A DNA stretch of 17,392 nucleotides from Flavobacteriaceae bacterium (lineage in GTDB: Bacteria > Bacteroidota > Bacteroidia > Flavobacteriales > Flavobacteriaceae), in contig JAUWLK010000023.1 of the NCBI GenBank assembly GCA_030613745.1, positions 1 through 17,392 of the forward strand, written 5' to 3'. Under the pieces are notes generated by a model. That model had not been told where the DNA came from. It saw nothing but the letters and a program-made list of their open reading frames with translations, and ran no database searches. This document shows positions 7,317-14,396 of the stretch, in pieces. The position numbers were made by a program, and so were the translations under genes. Each line of letters begins with the position of its first letter. Within the stretch, counting starts at the first letter, position 1.

Positions 7317-7814
7317 TTATTGTCTAACTGCATAAATTAATTCATCCAAATACTTTCCGTTTTTATATAAAGTCTTTTCAAATTTTGCTTCTAATTTAAA
7401 CCCGGCTTTTTCTAATACTTTTTGTGAACTAATGTTTGGACCAAATGGTCTTGCAAATATTCTATCAATTTGAAAAGTTTTAAACCCATAATCAACCATT
7501 TGTTTTACTGCTTTTGTCATAATTCCTTTACTCCAGTAAATTTCTGCCAGCCAATACCCAAGTTCCATATTTTTTAAGTGTATATCTGTTTGTGAGTGAA
7601 GTCCAATTCCTCCTGAAGCTTTCCCATTTATTTCAATTGCAAATATCTGAGTTGGATTATCATTTAAAGTCATTTGAATAAAGCTTTCTCCATTATCACG
7701 ATTGTAAGGACTAGGGAATTGATTGGTCAAATTTTTAGCAATTTCGGTATTGTTAGCATATTCAACCAAACTTTTAATATCATCTAAATTCCAAGGTCTT
7801 AATTTAAAATCCAT
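7317..7814 (-). CDS. GNAT-family acetyltransferase, RimJ/RimL-like
   Basis: A 165-residue acetyltransferase of the Acetyltransf_3 (RimJ/RimL) kind. It opens with LRPWNLDDIKSLVEYANN, typical of this subgroup. Strand beta4 and motif A are ELGYWLAEIYWSKGIMTKAV (84-103), in which the usual R/QGxGxG/A reads SKGIMT, so one Gly and the basic or Gln residue are altered. N127-ISSQKVLEKAGF (to 139) is the standard C-terminal part. RimJ/RimL proteins acetylate ribosomal protein N-termini, but most relatives act on other amines, so the acceptor is open. The frame could begin one codon earlier at a TTG (7817); the ATG at 7814 is preferred. It sits between recQ (69 bp upstream) and ggt (31 bp downstream) on one strand. 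Confidence 0.85.
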   Translation of the reverse strand: MDFKLRPWNLDDIKSLVEYANNTEIAKNLTNQFPSPYNRDNGESFIQMTLNDNPTQIFAIEINGKASGGIGLHSQTDIHLKNMELGYWLAEIYWSKGIMTKAVKQMVDYGFKTFQIDRIFARPFGPNISSQKVLEKAGFKLEAKFEKTLYKNGKYLDELIYAVRQ

Positions 7815-7883
7815 CAAAATATTATTTTTTTATTTTCAGCCAACTTACTATATCCAAAAAGAGCTTTTAAGTTTATATTTATT

Positions 7884-10082
7884 TTAATTTGCAACTTCAC
7901 TTATAAATTTAATTCTCATTAAACGTAACTCCTCAATATCATACTCTCCATCAAATTCATCTAAAGCTTCTTGAATTTTATCAGTTTCAGCTTCCATAAA
8001 ATAATCATGAATTTCTTCTTGTTGATCTTCATCTAACAAATTATCAACACAATACTCAATATTAATTTTAGTTCCTGAATAGATAATTTGCTCCATCACT
8101 TTGATAAGTTCTTCCATTTCAAGTCCTTTGGATTTTGCAATATCAATTAGAGGAAGTTTTTTATCGGTATTTTGAATAATAAATAATTTTAAGCCAGATT
8201 TAACACCCGTACTTTTAACAATTAAGTCATCAGGCCTTGTAATGTCATTTTCTTCTACATAACTTGCTATCAAATCTACAAATTCATCACCATATTTTTT
8301 TGCTTTTCCATCACCTCCTCCATGACCATTTGCCAATTCTTTAATGTTTATTGGATATTTTAAAGTCATATCTTCTAAGGATGGATCTTGAAAAACAACA
8401 AAAGGAGGAACTCCTAATCGTTTACCCACACTTCTGCGTAAATCTTTTAACATACTCATCAATTTATCATCAGTACTTCCACCTGATCCTTTGGTGTTTG
8501 TTATAATACTAGCATCATCTTCTTCATTATAAATATGGTCTTCTGTCATCATAAATGACTCAGGAATATCAATAAAATCATTTCCTTTTTTAGTAAGTTT
8601 TAATACGCCATATTGTTCAATTTCTTTATATAGCATATTTGCAACTAAAACCTGCCTAATCAATGCCATCCAATATTTATCATCTTTTTTATTACCAATA
8701 CCAAAAAAATCTTGTTTGTTGGTTTTATGTGATATCAATAATGCATTTTCTTTCCCTACTAGTGTATTGATTATTTCTTTTGACTTGTACTCTTCTTTGG
8801 TTTTCTTTACTACCTGTAATAATATCTTTACTTCATCTTTAGCTTCGACTTTTGTTTTTGGATTTCGAACATTATCATCCATATCAGCACCTTCACCAGT
8901 TTCACTGTCAAATTCTTCACCAAAATAGTGCAATAAAAATTTTCGGCGTGAGACTGAAGTTTCACAATAAGCAACGACCTCTTGTAACAATGCATTACCT
9001 ATTTCTTGTTCTGCAATAGGTTTGCCTGATAAAAATTTTTCTAATTTTTCAATATCCTTGTATGCATAAAAGGCCAAACAATATCCTTCTCCACCATCAC
9101 GCCCTGCTCTGCCAGTTTCTTGGTAATAGCTTTCTAAACTTTTTGGAATATCATGATGTATTACAAAGCGTACATCTGGCTTATCAATACCCATCCCAAA
9201 TGCTATTGTCGCAACGACTACATCAGTATCTTCCATCAAAAACATATCTTGATGTTTTGATCTGGTTTTTGCATCTAATCCAGCGTGATATGGTACAGCT
9301 TTAATATCATTTACTTGTAAAACCTGTGCTATTTCTTCTACTTTTTTTCTACTTAAACAGTAAATAATTCCTGATTTACCTTGATAATTTCTTAAAAATC
9401 TAATGATATCTTTTTCTACATTGACTGTTTTCGGTTTAACTTCATAAAATAAATTGGCTCTATTAAAAGAAGCTTTAAAAGTTTTGGCATCTAAAATTCC
9501 TAAATTTTTCAAAATATCTTCTTGAACTTTTTCGGTAGCAGTTGCTGTTAAACCAACAATTGGAAAACTTCCAATTTTTTTAATGATATTTTTTAAATTT
9601 CTATATTCAGGACGAAAATCATGACCCCATTCAGAAATACAATGTGCCTCATCTATAGCAAAAAATGAAATTTTTTGATTTTTTAAAAAATCAATATACT
9701 CTTGTTTGGTCAATGATTCTGGAGCAACATATAATAACTTGGTAATACCATTTTCTATATCACTTTTTACACGTGCAACTTCACCTTTATTTAATGAAGA
9801 ATTCAATACATGAGCAATGCCATACTCAGTAGAAATTCCTCTAATAGCGTCAACTTGATTTTTCATCAATGCTATTAAGGGTGAAACCACAATGGCAGTC
9901 CCTTCTAAAATTAAAGCAGGTAATTGATAAATTAATGATTTTCCTCCACCAGTAGGCATTACAACAAAGCAGTTGTTACCTTCTATTAGTTTTTGTATTG
10001 CAGTTTCTTGTAATCCTTTAAATTTACTAAATCCAAAATATTTTTTTAAATTTTCTTGGAGATCAAATTTTTTCACTTTCAT
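7884..10082 (-). CDS. recQ: ATP-dependent DNA helicase RecQ
   Basis: A 3'-5' superfamily 2 helicase for recombination and fork repair. The two RecA-like domains show MPTGGGKS (Walker A, 42-49), AIDEAHCISEWGHDFRPEY (142-160), GLTATAT (177-183), AFGMGIDKPDVR (294-305) and QETGRAGRDG (motif VI, 321-330). An RQC winged-helix region follows (about 410-510), then an HRDC domain at about 537-612, and a C-terminal extension to 732 that looks helical and acidic. The oddity is the zinc subdomain: Cys373 is there before SRRKFLLHYFGE, but the following CxxC-type ligands are replaced by an acidic, Cys-free stretch (SETGEGADMDDNVRNPK, 393-409). The start is ATG at 10082, after AAGAGA. It is divergent from kdsD. 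Confidence 0.96.
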   Translation of the reverse strand: MKVKKFDLQENLKKYFGFSKFKGLQETAIQKLIEGNNCFVVMPTGGGKSLIYQLPALILEGTAIVVSPLIALMKNQVDAIRGISTEYGIAHVLNSSLNKGEVARVKSDIENGITKLLYVAPESLTKQEYIDFLKNQKISFFAIDEAHCISEWGHDFRPEYRNLKNIIKKIGSFPIVGLTATATEKVQEDILKNLGILDAKTFKASFNRANLFYEVKPKTVNVEKDIIRFLRNYQGKSGIIYCLSRKKVEEIAQVLQVNDIKAVPYHAGLDAKTRSKHQDMFLMEDTDVVVATIAFGMGIDKPDVRFVIHHDIPKSLESYYQETGRAGRDGGEGYCLAFYAYKDIEKLEKFLSGKPIAEQEIGNALLQEVVAYCETSVSRRKFLLHYFGEEFDSETGEGADMDDNVRNPKTKVEAKDEVKILLQVVKKTKEEYKSKEIINTLVGKENALLISHKTNKQDFFGIGNKKDDKYWMALIRQVLVANMLYKEIEQYGVLKLTKKGNDFIDIPESFMMTEDHIYNEEDDASIITNTKGSGGSTDDKLMSMLKDLRRSVGKRLGVPPFVVFQDPSLEDMTLKYPINIKELANGHGGGDGKAKKYGDEFVDLIASYVEENDITRPDDLIVKSTGVKSGLKLFIIQNTDKKLPLIDIAKSKGLEMEELIKVMEQIIYSGTKINIEYCVDNLLDEDQQEEIHDYFMEAETDKIQEALDEFDGEYDIEELRLMRIKFISEVAN

Positions 10083-10095
10083 TCTCTTATTTCTC

Positions 10096-10113
10096 TATTT
10101 TTGATATTTTTGC
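10096..10113 (+). promoter_or_regulatory. Tandem -7-like boxes for the kdsD-tatC-lptB cluster
   Basis: Two copies of TATTTTTG (10096-10103 and 10105-10112, the second followed by C) face the kdsD gene, about 100 bp before its start. Both match the TAnnTTTG consensus. Using either would give a leader of about 90 bases. No matching -33 element is clear. Tandem boxes may simply reflect a T-rich tract. Confidence 0.4.
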
Positions 10114-10210
10114 AAAGAAACATCTATAATGATATTTTTATTGCTAGTTTAAAAATAAGTATTAATTAATTATTTAAATATACAATTTATTTATAAAAAA
10201 TAAGAAAGAT

Positions 10211-11176
10211 TTGAAAAATTTTAAAGAAATTCTATCTATTGCCAAAAGAACAATTTTGATTGAGGCTGATGCTATAAAAAATTTAGTAAATTTTTTAGAT
10301 GATGATTTTGAAAATGCTGTAAAAACAATTTTTGAATCCAAAGGAAGAGTAATTGTAACCGGAATAGGTAAAAGTGCAAATATTGGAACTAAAATAGTTG
10401 CTACTTTAAATTCTACCGGAACACCAGCTATTTTTATGCATGCTGCTGATGCAATTCATGGTGATTTAGGAAATATTCAAAAAGATGATGTAGTGATCTG
10501 TATTTCAAAAAGTGGTAATACTCCTGAAATAGAAATTTTAGTTCCATTAATAAAAAATTATGGCAATAAAATTGCTGCTATTACAGGAAATACAGATTCA
10601 TTTTTAGCAAAATATGCCGATTTTATTTTAAATTCAACTATTGAAAAAGAAGCTTGTCCTAATAACCTAGCACCAACTAGTAGCACTACTGCTCAACTGG
10701 TTATAGGTGATGCTTTAGCTGTTTGTTTATTAGAATTAAGAGATTTTTCAAGTAAAGATTTTGCAAAATATCATCCTGGCGGAACTTTGGGTAAAAAATT
10801 ATATTTACGTGTAAGTGATTTAGTTGCTAAAAACGAAATACCAAAAGTTAATCCAAACACAACTGTAAAAGATGTCATAATTGAAATTTCTAAAAAAAGA
10901 CTTGGAACAACTGCTGTAATTGAAAACAACAAAATTGTAGGCATCATAACTGATGGAGATATTAGAAGAATGTTAGAAAATAATACAAATATACATCAAT
11001 TAAAAGCACATGACATAATGGGTAAAAATCCTATTATTGTAACCTCTAATGAAATGGCTGTAAAAGCACTAGATATAATGCAAAACAATAATATTACTCA
11101 AATTTTAGTTACCAAAAATAATAAATATATAGGTGTTGTTCACTTTCATGATTTATTAAAAGAAGGAATAATATAA
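10211..11176 (+). CDS. kdsD: D-arabinose 5-phosphate isomerase, KdsD/KpsF family
   Basis: KdsD interconverts ribulose 5-phosphate and arabinose 5-phosphate, the first committed step to KDO for lipopolysaccharide. The 321-residue protein has an N-terminal SIS domain (about 35-170) with VTGIGKSANIGTKIVATL at 49-66, HAADAIHGDLG at 77-87, SKSGNTPEIEIL at 99-110 and CPNNLAPTSSTT at 149-160. The family signature KYHPGGTLGKKLY is at 186-198, and two CBS domains (about 200-260 and 265-320) follow. His83 and His188 align with the conserved histidines of E. coli KdsD. The start is unusual: TTG at 10211, because no ATG occurs upstream in frame before a stop and the next one would delete part of the SIS fold. 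AAGAAAG lies just upstream as a likely ribosome site. tatC follows after 20 bp. Confidence 0.93.
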   Translation: MKNFKEILSIAKRTILIEADAIKNLVNFLDDDFENAVKTIFESKGRVIVTGIGKSANIGTKIVATLNSTGTPAIFMHAADAIHGDLGNIQKDDVVICISKSGNTPEIEILVPLIKNYGNKIAAITGNTDSFLAKYADFILNSTIEKEACPNNLAPTSSTTAQLVIGDALAVCLLELRDFSSKDFAKYHPGGTLGKKLYLRVSDLVAKNEIPKVNPNTTVKDVIIEISKKRLGTTAVIENNKIVGIITDGDIRRMLENNTNIHQLKAHDIMGKNPIIVTSNEMAVKALDIMQNNNITQILVTKNNKYIGVVHFHDLLKEGII

Positions 11177-11196
11177 TACATTTAAAAAAAATTAAA

Positions 11197-12027
11197 ATGA
11201 GCGAACAACAAAATGATATGTCATTTTTAAACCACCTGGAGGTATTACGCTGGACTTTGGTGCGTTCATCTGGAGCTATTTTAGGTTTTGGTATTTTGGC
11301 TTTTTTAATGAAAGACTTTATCTTTAATACCATTATTTTGGCTCCAAAGGACCCTTCCTTTGTTACTTATCGATTTTTATGCTCTGTTTCTCAAAAAATA
11401 GGCGCCAATAGTTTTTGTATAGATGAAATACCATTTATTGTTCAAAGTAGAACCATGGCAGGACAATTTTCAACACATATATGGATGTCAATTGCTTTTG
11501 GATTTATTTTGGCATTTCCATATATAGTTTGGGAAGTTTGGAAATTTATCAAACCTGCATTACATGAAGGTGAGAAAAAAAATGCAAGAAGTTTTATTAT
11601 AATCACATCCTTTTTATTTTTTGTTGGAATCTTATTTGGATATTATATCATTACACCATTATCAATAAATTTTTTGGGTAGCTATAGTGTAGCTGATGAA
11701 GTGAGAAATAATTTTGATTTAAATTCATACACAGGTTTATTAAAGGCTTCTTGTTTATCTTCAGGATTTATTTTTGAATTACCCATTGTGATTTATTTTT
11801 TAACAAAAATGGGATTGGTAACACCAGAAATTTTAAAAAAATATAGAAAGTATGCACTTGTTATGGTATTAATTCTAGCAGCTATAATAACTCCTCCAGA
11901 TATAATAAGTCAAGTTATTGTTGCAATACCAATTGTTATTCTTTATGAATTAAGTATAAAAATATCTAAATATATACTCCGAAAAGAAAATAAGAATAAT
12001 TTAGATAGTAAAATTAAAAAGTATTAA
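11197..12027 (+). CDS. tatC: Twin-arginine translocase subunit TatC
   Basis: TatC is the inner-membrane receptor for twin-arginine signal peptides and exports folded proteins with TatA/B-type partners, which are not in this window. The 276-residue protein has six expected membrane helices. The N-terminal HLEVLRWTLVRS (13-24) is the conserved cytoplasmic motif. VWKFIKPALHEGEKK carries Phe117 and Glu126, spaced as Phe94 and Glu103 of E. coli TatC, which contact the signal peptide. ITPPDIISQVIVAIPIVILYE (231-251) is the late conserved stretch. A first periplasmic loop of roughly 40 residues with two Cys (62, 74) is longer than in E. coli, as is usual in Bacteroidota. It is the middle gene of kdsD-tatC-lptB. 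Confidence 0.96.
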   Translation: MSEQQNDMSFLNHLEVLRWTLVRSSGAILGFGILAFLMKDFIFNTIILAPKDPSFVTYRFLCSVSQKIGANSFCIDEIPFIVQSRTMAGQFSTHIWMSIAFGFILAFPYIVWEVWKFIKPALHEGEKKNARSFIIITSFLFFVGILFGYYIITPLSINFLGSYSVADEVRNNFDLNSYTGLLKASCLSSGFIFELPIVIYFLTKMGLVTPEILKKYRKYALVMVLILAAIITPPDIISQVIVAIPIVILYELSIKISKYILRKENKNNLDSKIKKY

Positions 12028-12096
12028 AAAGGTTTTTAATTTATAATAAAATAGCTTTACACTAAATATAAAAATTGTTAAAATAATGATAGAAGT

Positions 12097-12843
12097 ATGA
12101 TATTACGAGCAGAAAACTTAACAAAAATTTACGGCAGCAGAAAGGTTGTTAATAATATTTCAATACAAGTTGAACAAGGTGAAATTGTTGGATTACTTGG
12201 ACCTAATGGAGCAGGAAAAACCACTTCTTTTTATATGATTGTTGGGATGATCAAACCTAATGCGGGGAAAATTTATTTAGATAACAATAATATTACTGAT
12301 AATTCTATGTATAAGCGTGCTCAACAGGGTGTTGGCTATTTAGCTCAGGAAGCATCTATTTTTAGAAAATTATCGGTTGAGGATAATATTTTATCAGTAC
12401 TACAATTTACTTCCTTAAGCAAACAAGAACAAAAGAATAAATTAGAAGCACTAATTGAAGAATTCGGTTTAAATCATGTTAGAAAAAATCGTGGAGATCT
12501 GTTATCTGGAGGAGAGCGAAGAAGAACTGAAATTGCTCGTGCTTTAGCATCTGATCCAAAATTCATATTACTCGATGAGCCTTTTGCAGGAGTTGACCCT
12601 ATTGCAGTTGAAGATATACAAAGTATCGTTGCTCATTTAAAAGATAGAAATATAGGTATTTTAATAACAGACCATGATGTACATGCAACACTTGCTATAA
12701 CTGATAAAACCTATTTAATGTTTGAAGGAGGTATCTTAAAAGAAGGAACTCCTAAAGAGTTAGCTGATGATGAAATGGTAAGAAAAGTATATTTAGGTGA
12801 AAGTTTTGAATTAAAAGAAAGAAAAAAGAAACTACATCTATAA
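12097..12843 (+). CDS. lptB: LPS export ABC transporter ATP-binding protein LptB
   Basis: LptB is the cytoplasmic ATPase that powers LPS extraction by LptFG, whose genes are not in the window. All ABC motifs are intact in 248 residues: Walker A GPNGAGKT at 35-42, Q-loop Gln84 in YLAQEASIF, signature LSGGERRRTEIARAL at 136-150, Walker B FILLDEP ending in Glu161, and H-loop His193 in ITDHDV. The combination of AQEASIFRKL, LSGGERRR and FAGVDPIAV is diagnostic for LptB rather than a general ABC ATPase. It ends with a lysine-rich tail. The ATG overlaps the stop of a four-codon ATG frame (12086-12100). It is the last gene of the cluster and backs onto a terminator that serves the opposite strand. 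Confidence 0.95.
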   Translation: MILRAENLTKIYGSRKVVNNISIQVEQGEIVGLLGPNGAGKTTSFYMIVGMIKPNAGKIYLDNNNITDNSMYKRAQQGVGYLAQEASIFRKLSVEDNILSVLQFTSLSKQEQKNKLEALIEEFGLNHVRKNRGDLLSGGERRRTEIARALASDPKFILLDEPFAGVDPIAVEDIQSIVAHLKDRNIGILITDHDVHATLAITDKTYLMFEGGILKEGTPKELADDEMVRKVYLGESFELKERKKKLHL

Positions 12844-12890
12844 AAAACGCCTTATTATCATCTGTTAAAATTAAATGTGATAATAAGGCG
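12842..12890 (-). terminator. Rho-independent terminator of the small PepSY-like gene
   Basis: A 13-bp perfect stem, CGCCTTATTATCA (12848-12860) with its complement at 12878-12890, has a 17-base loop. On the minus strand the stem is followed by six T bases (12847-12842), so it ends transcription of the gene at 12929-13246. On the plus strand the stem is followed by TACAAAC, so it is less suited to lptB, although it lies only 4 bp past the lptB stop and may act on both. Confidence 0.85.
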
Positions 12891-12928
12891 TACAAACAAA
12901 TCTAAAAAGATCTTTATATTTAAATTAC

Positions 12929-13246
12929 TCAGCTGCTTGAATGTTCTCCGGTTTCTATACCTATTATTTTACCATTTTCATGAATAAGTAAATAATGAGA
13001 CCAGTTTCCTTTCTGAACTTTAAACCTATATACATTACCTTTACTATTCTTAGTATAGGTAGCTTTTTCATAGATTTTGTATCCAGAATAATCTTTTAAT
13101 GCCTCTTTTACTTTTTGTGGAGTTTTTGTTTTTGAGATTTTATAAACATTCTCTTTAACATTTTTACTTTTTGACTGAGCATAAGTACTTTGTATACTAA
13201 AAAAAGTAAAACCAAAGATTGCTATAATAATATATAACTTTTTCAT
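12929..13246 (-). CDS. Small secreted PepSY-like protein
   Basis: A 105-residue protein with a clear signal peptide, probably cut after YAQ at 22-24. The mature part of about 80 residues reads as one PepSY-like unit: TPQKVKEALKDYSGYKIYEKATY, then alternating hydrophobic strand residues (GNVYRFKVQKGNWSHYLLIHENGKII). This helix-strand-strand pattern with a final D/ENGK turn resembles the PepSY-like family of exported Bacteroidota proteins of unknown role. It has no Cys and is lysine-rich. It is a single gene with its own strong terminator; 203 bp separate it from the porP-like gene upstream, a gap holding direct repeats and a micro-ORF. Periplasmic location is inferred; function is unknown. Confidence 0.8.
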   Translation of the reverse strand: MKKLYIIIAIFGFTFFSIQSTYAQSKSKNVKENVYKISKTKTPQKVKEALKDYSGYKIYEKATYTKNSKGNVYRFKVQKGNWSHYLLIHENGKIIGIETGEHSSS

Positions 13247-13253
13247 TTTAATT

Positions 13254-13296
13254 TATTTAATAGAATTCTTAATAAATACCATATTTAATAGAATTC
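13254..13296. repeat. Pair of 15-bp direct repeats before the PepSY-like gene
   Basis: TATTTAATAGAATTC occurs at 13254-13268 and 13282-13296, a spacing of 28 bp, which is close to three helical turns. They lie 8-50 bp upstream of the start at 13246 and could be operator half-sites or a short local duplication. Confidence 0.45.
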
Positions 13297-13332
13297 ATAA
13301 TTAATATTTATCTATAAAGTGTTAATAAAAGT

Positions 13333-13401
13333 TTAGCCAAAAGTTGAAAAACTTAAAATAACAAACAATATTAAAAACAAGATTATTTTTATTTTTGCCA
13401 T
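13333..13401 (-). CDS. 22-residue signal-peptide-like micro-ORF, possible gene remnant
   Basis: ATG at 13401 to TAA at 13333 encodes a basic-hydrophobic peptide beginning MAKIKIILFL and ending SFSTFG. It looks exactly like a flavobacterial signal peptide that stops where the usual cleavage Gln would stand (TAA in place of CAA). The frame after the stop is closed within seven codons, so no mature protein is left. It may be the relic of a lost exported protein, a tiny membrane peptide, or chance in AT-rich DNA. Confidence 0.25.
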   Translation of the reverse strand: MAKIKIILFLILFVILSFSTFG

Positions 13402-13415
13402 AACAATTTATTTAC

Positions 13416-13435
13416 AATTATTCTAATGAATAATT
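13416..13435 (-). terminator. Candidate terminator after the porP/sprF-like gene
   Basis: AATTATTC and GAATAATT form an 8-bp perfect stem with a TAAT loop, about 15 bp past the stop at 13450. The stem is AT-rich and lacks a clean T tract on the minus strand, so this is a weak call. Confidence 0.3.
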
Positions 13436-13449
13436 TGTTTTTCTATTTA

Positions 13450-14388
13450 TTACCATCTTGTATTCCCCCTTTTTGATTCAAAATCGTAACCTAAGGTCAA
13501 CATGTGTGTCCCTCCATGATTTAACTCACTTGCTTCATTAATATTGTACTGAAAGGCATAACCTACATAAAAATCCTGTTTTTTCAAACCTAACATAGGT
13601 ACAATTGCAGAAGCCGAAAAACTTTGGTCATTGATGAATCTTGTACTAAAACCAGCCCAATAATAACCATCATCTGTCATTTTTTTACCTTTTACGTTTA
13701 AATCAGTTATTGAACGTGAATCACTTTCAAATAACTTAAAATAAATCGAAGGTTCTATTTCATATTCGCCTTCACTTAATTCAAAAATATAACCTGTATA
13801 AACATAATAATTACGTAACTTTTTTGGTTCAGTATCATCAAAAGCTTTTACACTTTTATTCAAAATATTAGCAGCATTAAAACTTATATAAAATCTTTCA
13901 ATTTTATATAAAAAGGCTGCATCAAAATTTGAATTAAATGATGAAAGATCTCCTCCAATACTTGGATCGTTATTAGGATTGTCAAAATCAGATACATCAA
14001 TTTTAAATTGTGTAAATTTATAAGATAAACCAAAAGATATATACTGGTGGTTTGCATCGTTTATGGTTAAATGATGTGCAAAACTTAATTGTCCCCCAAT
14101 TTGAGATGTATTTCCATTTTTATCTCTATACAAAATTCCCCCAATACCCGATTTTTCCAACACGTGAGAATCATAAGATAAGGTTTGTGTATTTGGGGCA
14201 TTATCTAATCCAACCCATTGAAAAGCACTACTTAGCCGTAATCTATTCATTTCTCCTTCACCTGCATAAGCTGGAGAAATTATAAATGGATTTTCAACCA
14301 AATACTGTGTATAAGGTGCCAGTTTAAATTCTTGTGCATTACTTAATCCTGTGATTAACAATATAGCTATAACTAATACTTTTTTCAT
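13450..14388 (-). CDS. PorP/SprF-family T9SS outer membrane protein
   Basis: A 312-residue outer-membrane beta-barrel-like protein of the PorP/SprF family. The signal peptide MKKVLVIAILLITGLSNAQ is followed by YTQYLVENPFIISPAYAGE, the typical N-terminal family segment. Alternating strand patterns with aromatic girdles follow (for example YISFGLSYKFTQFKID), then the ending DFYVGYAFQYNI...HMLTLGYDF. In Flavobacterium johnsoniae, SprF is encoded next to sprB and is needed to secrete or attach that adhesin; PorP has a similar role in T9SS. This gene begins 8 bp after the stop of a SprB-like surface protein, so it is most likely its dedicated partner. It is not the core PorP by context, as no other T9SS structural genes (porK, L, M, N) are nearby. 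Confidence 0.9.
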   Translation of the reverse strand: MKKVLVIAILLITGLSNAQEFKLAPYTQYLVENPFIISPAYAGEGEMNRLRLSSAFQWVGLDNAPNTQTLSYDSHVLEKSGIGGILYRDKNGNTSQIGGQLSFAHHLTINDANHQYISFGLSYKFTQFKIDVSDFDNPNNDPSIGGDLSSFNSNFDAAFLYKIERFYISFNAANILNKSVKAFDDTEPKKLRNYYVYTGYIFELSEGEYEIEPSIYFKLFESDSRSITDLNVKGKKMTDDGYYWAGFSTRFINDQSFSASAIVPMLGLKKQDFYVGYAFQYNINEASELNHGGTHMLTLGYDFESKRGNTRW

Positions 14389-14396
14389 AATAATTC

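Noticed and set aside
12023..12040. Palindrome ATTAAAAAGGTTTTTAAT after tatC as a terminator
   Set aside because: Pure A/T arms with a two-base gap and no T tract after; lptB follows 57 bp later and is likely co-transcribed.
13390..13397. TATTTTTGC box on the plus strand between two minus-strand genes
   Set aside because: No plus-strand gene follows; the match falls within the micro-ORF codons and is probably chance, though an antisense transcript into porP is not excluded.
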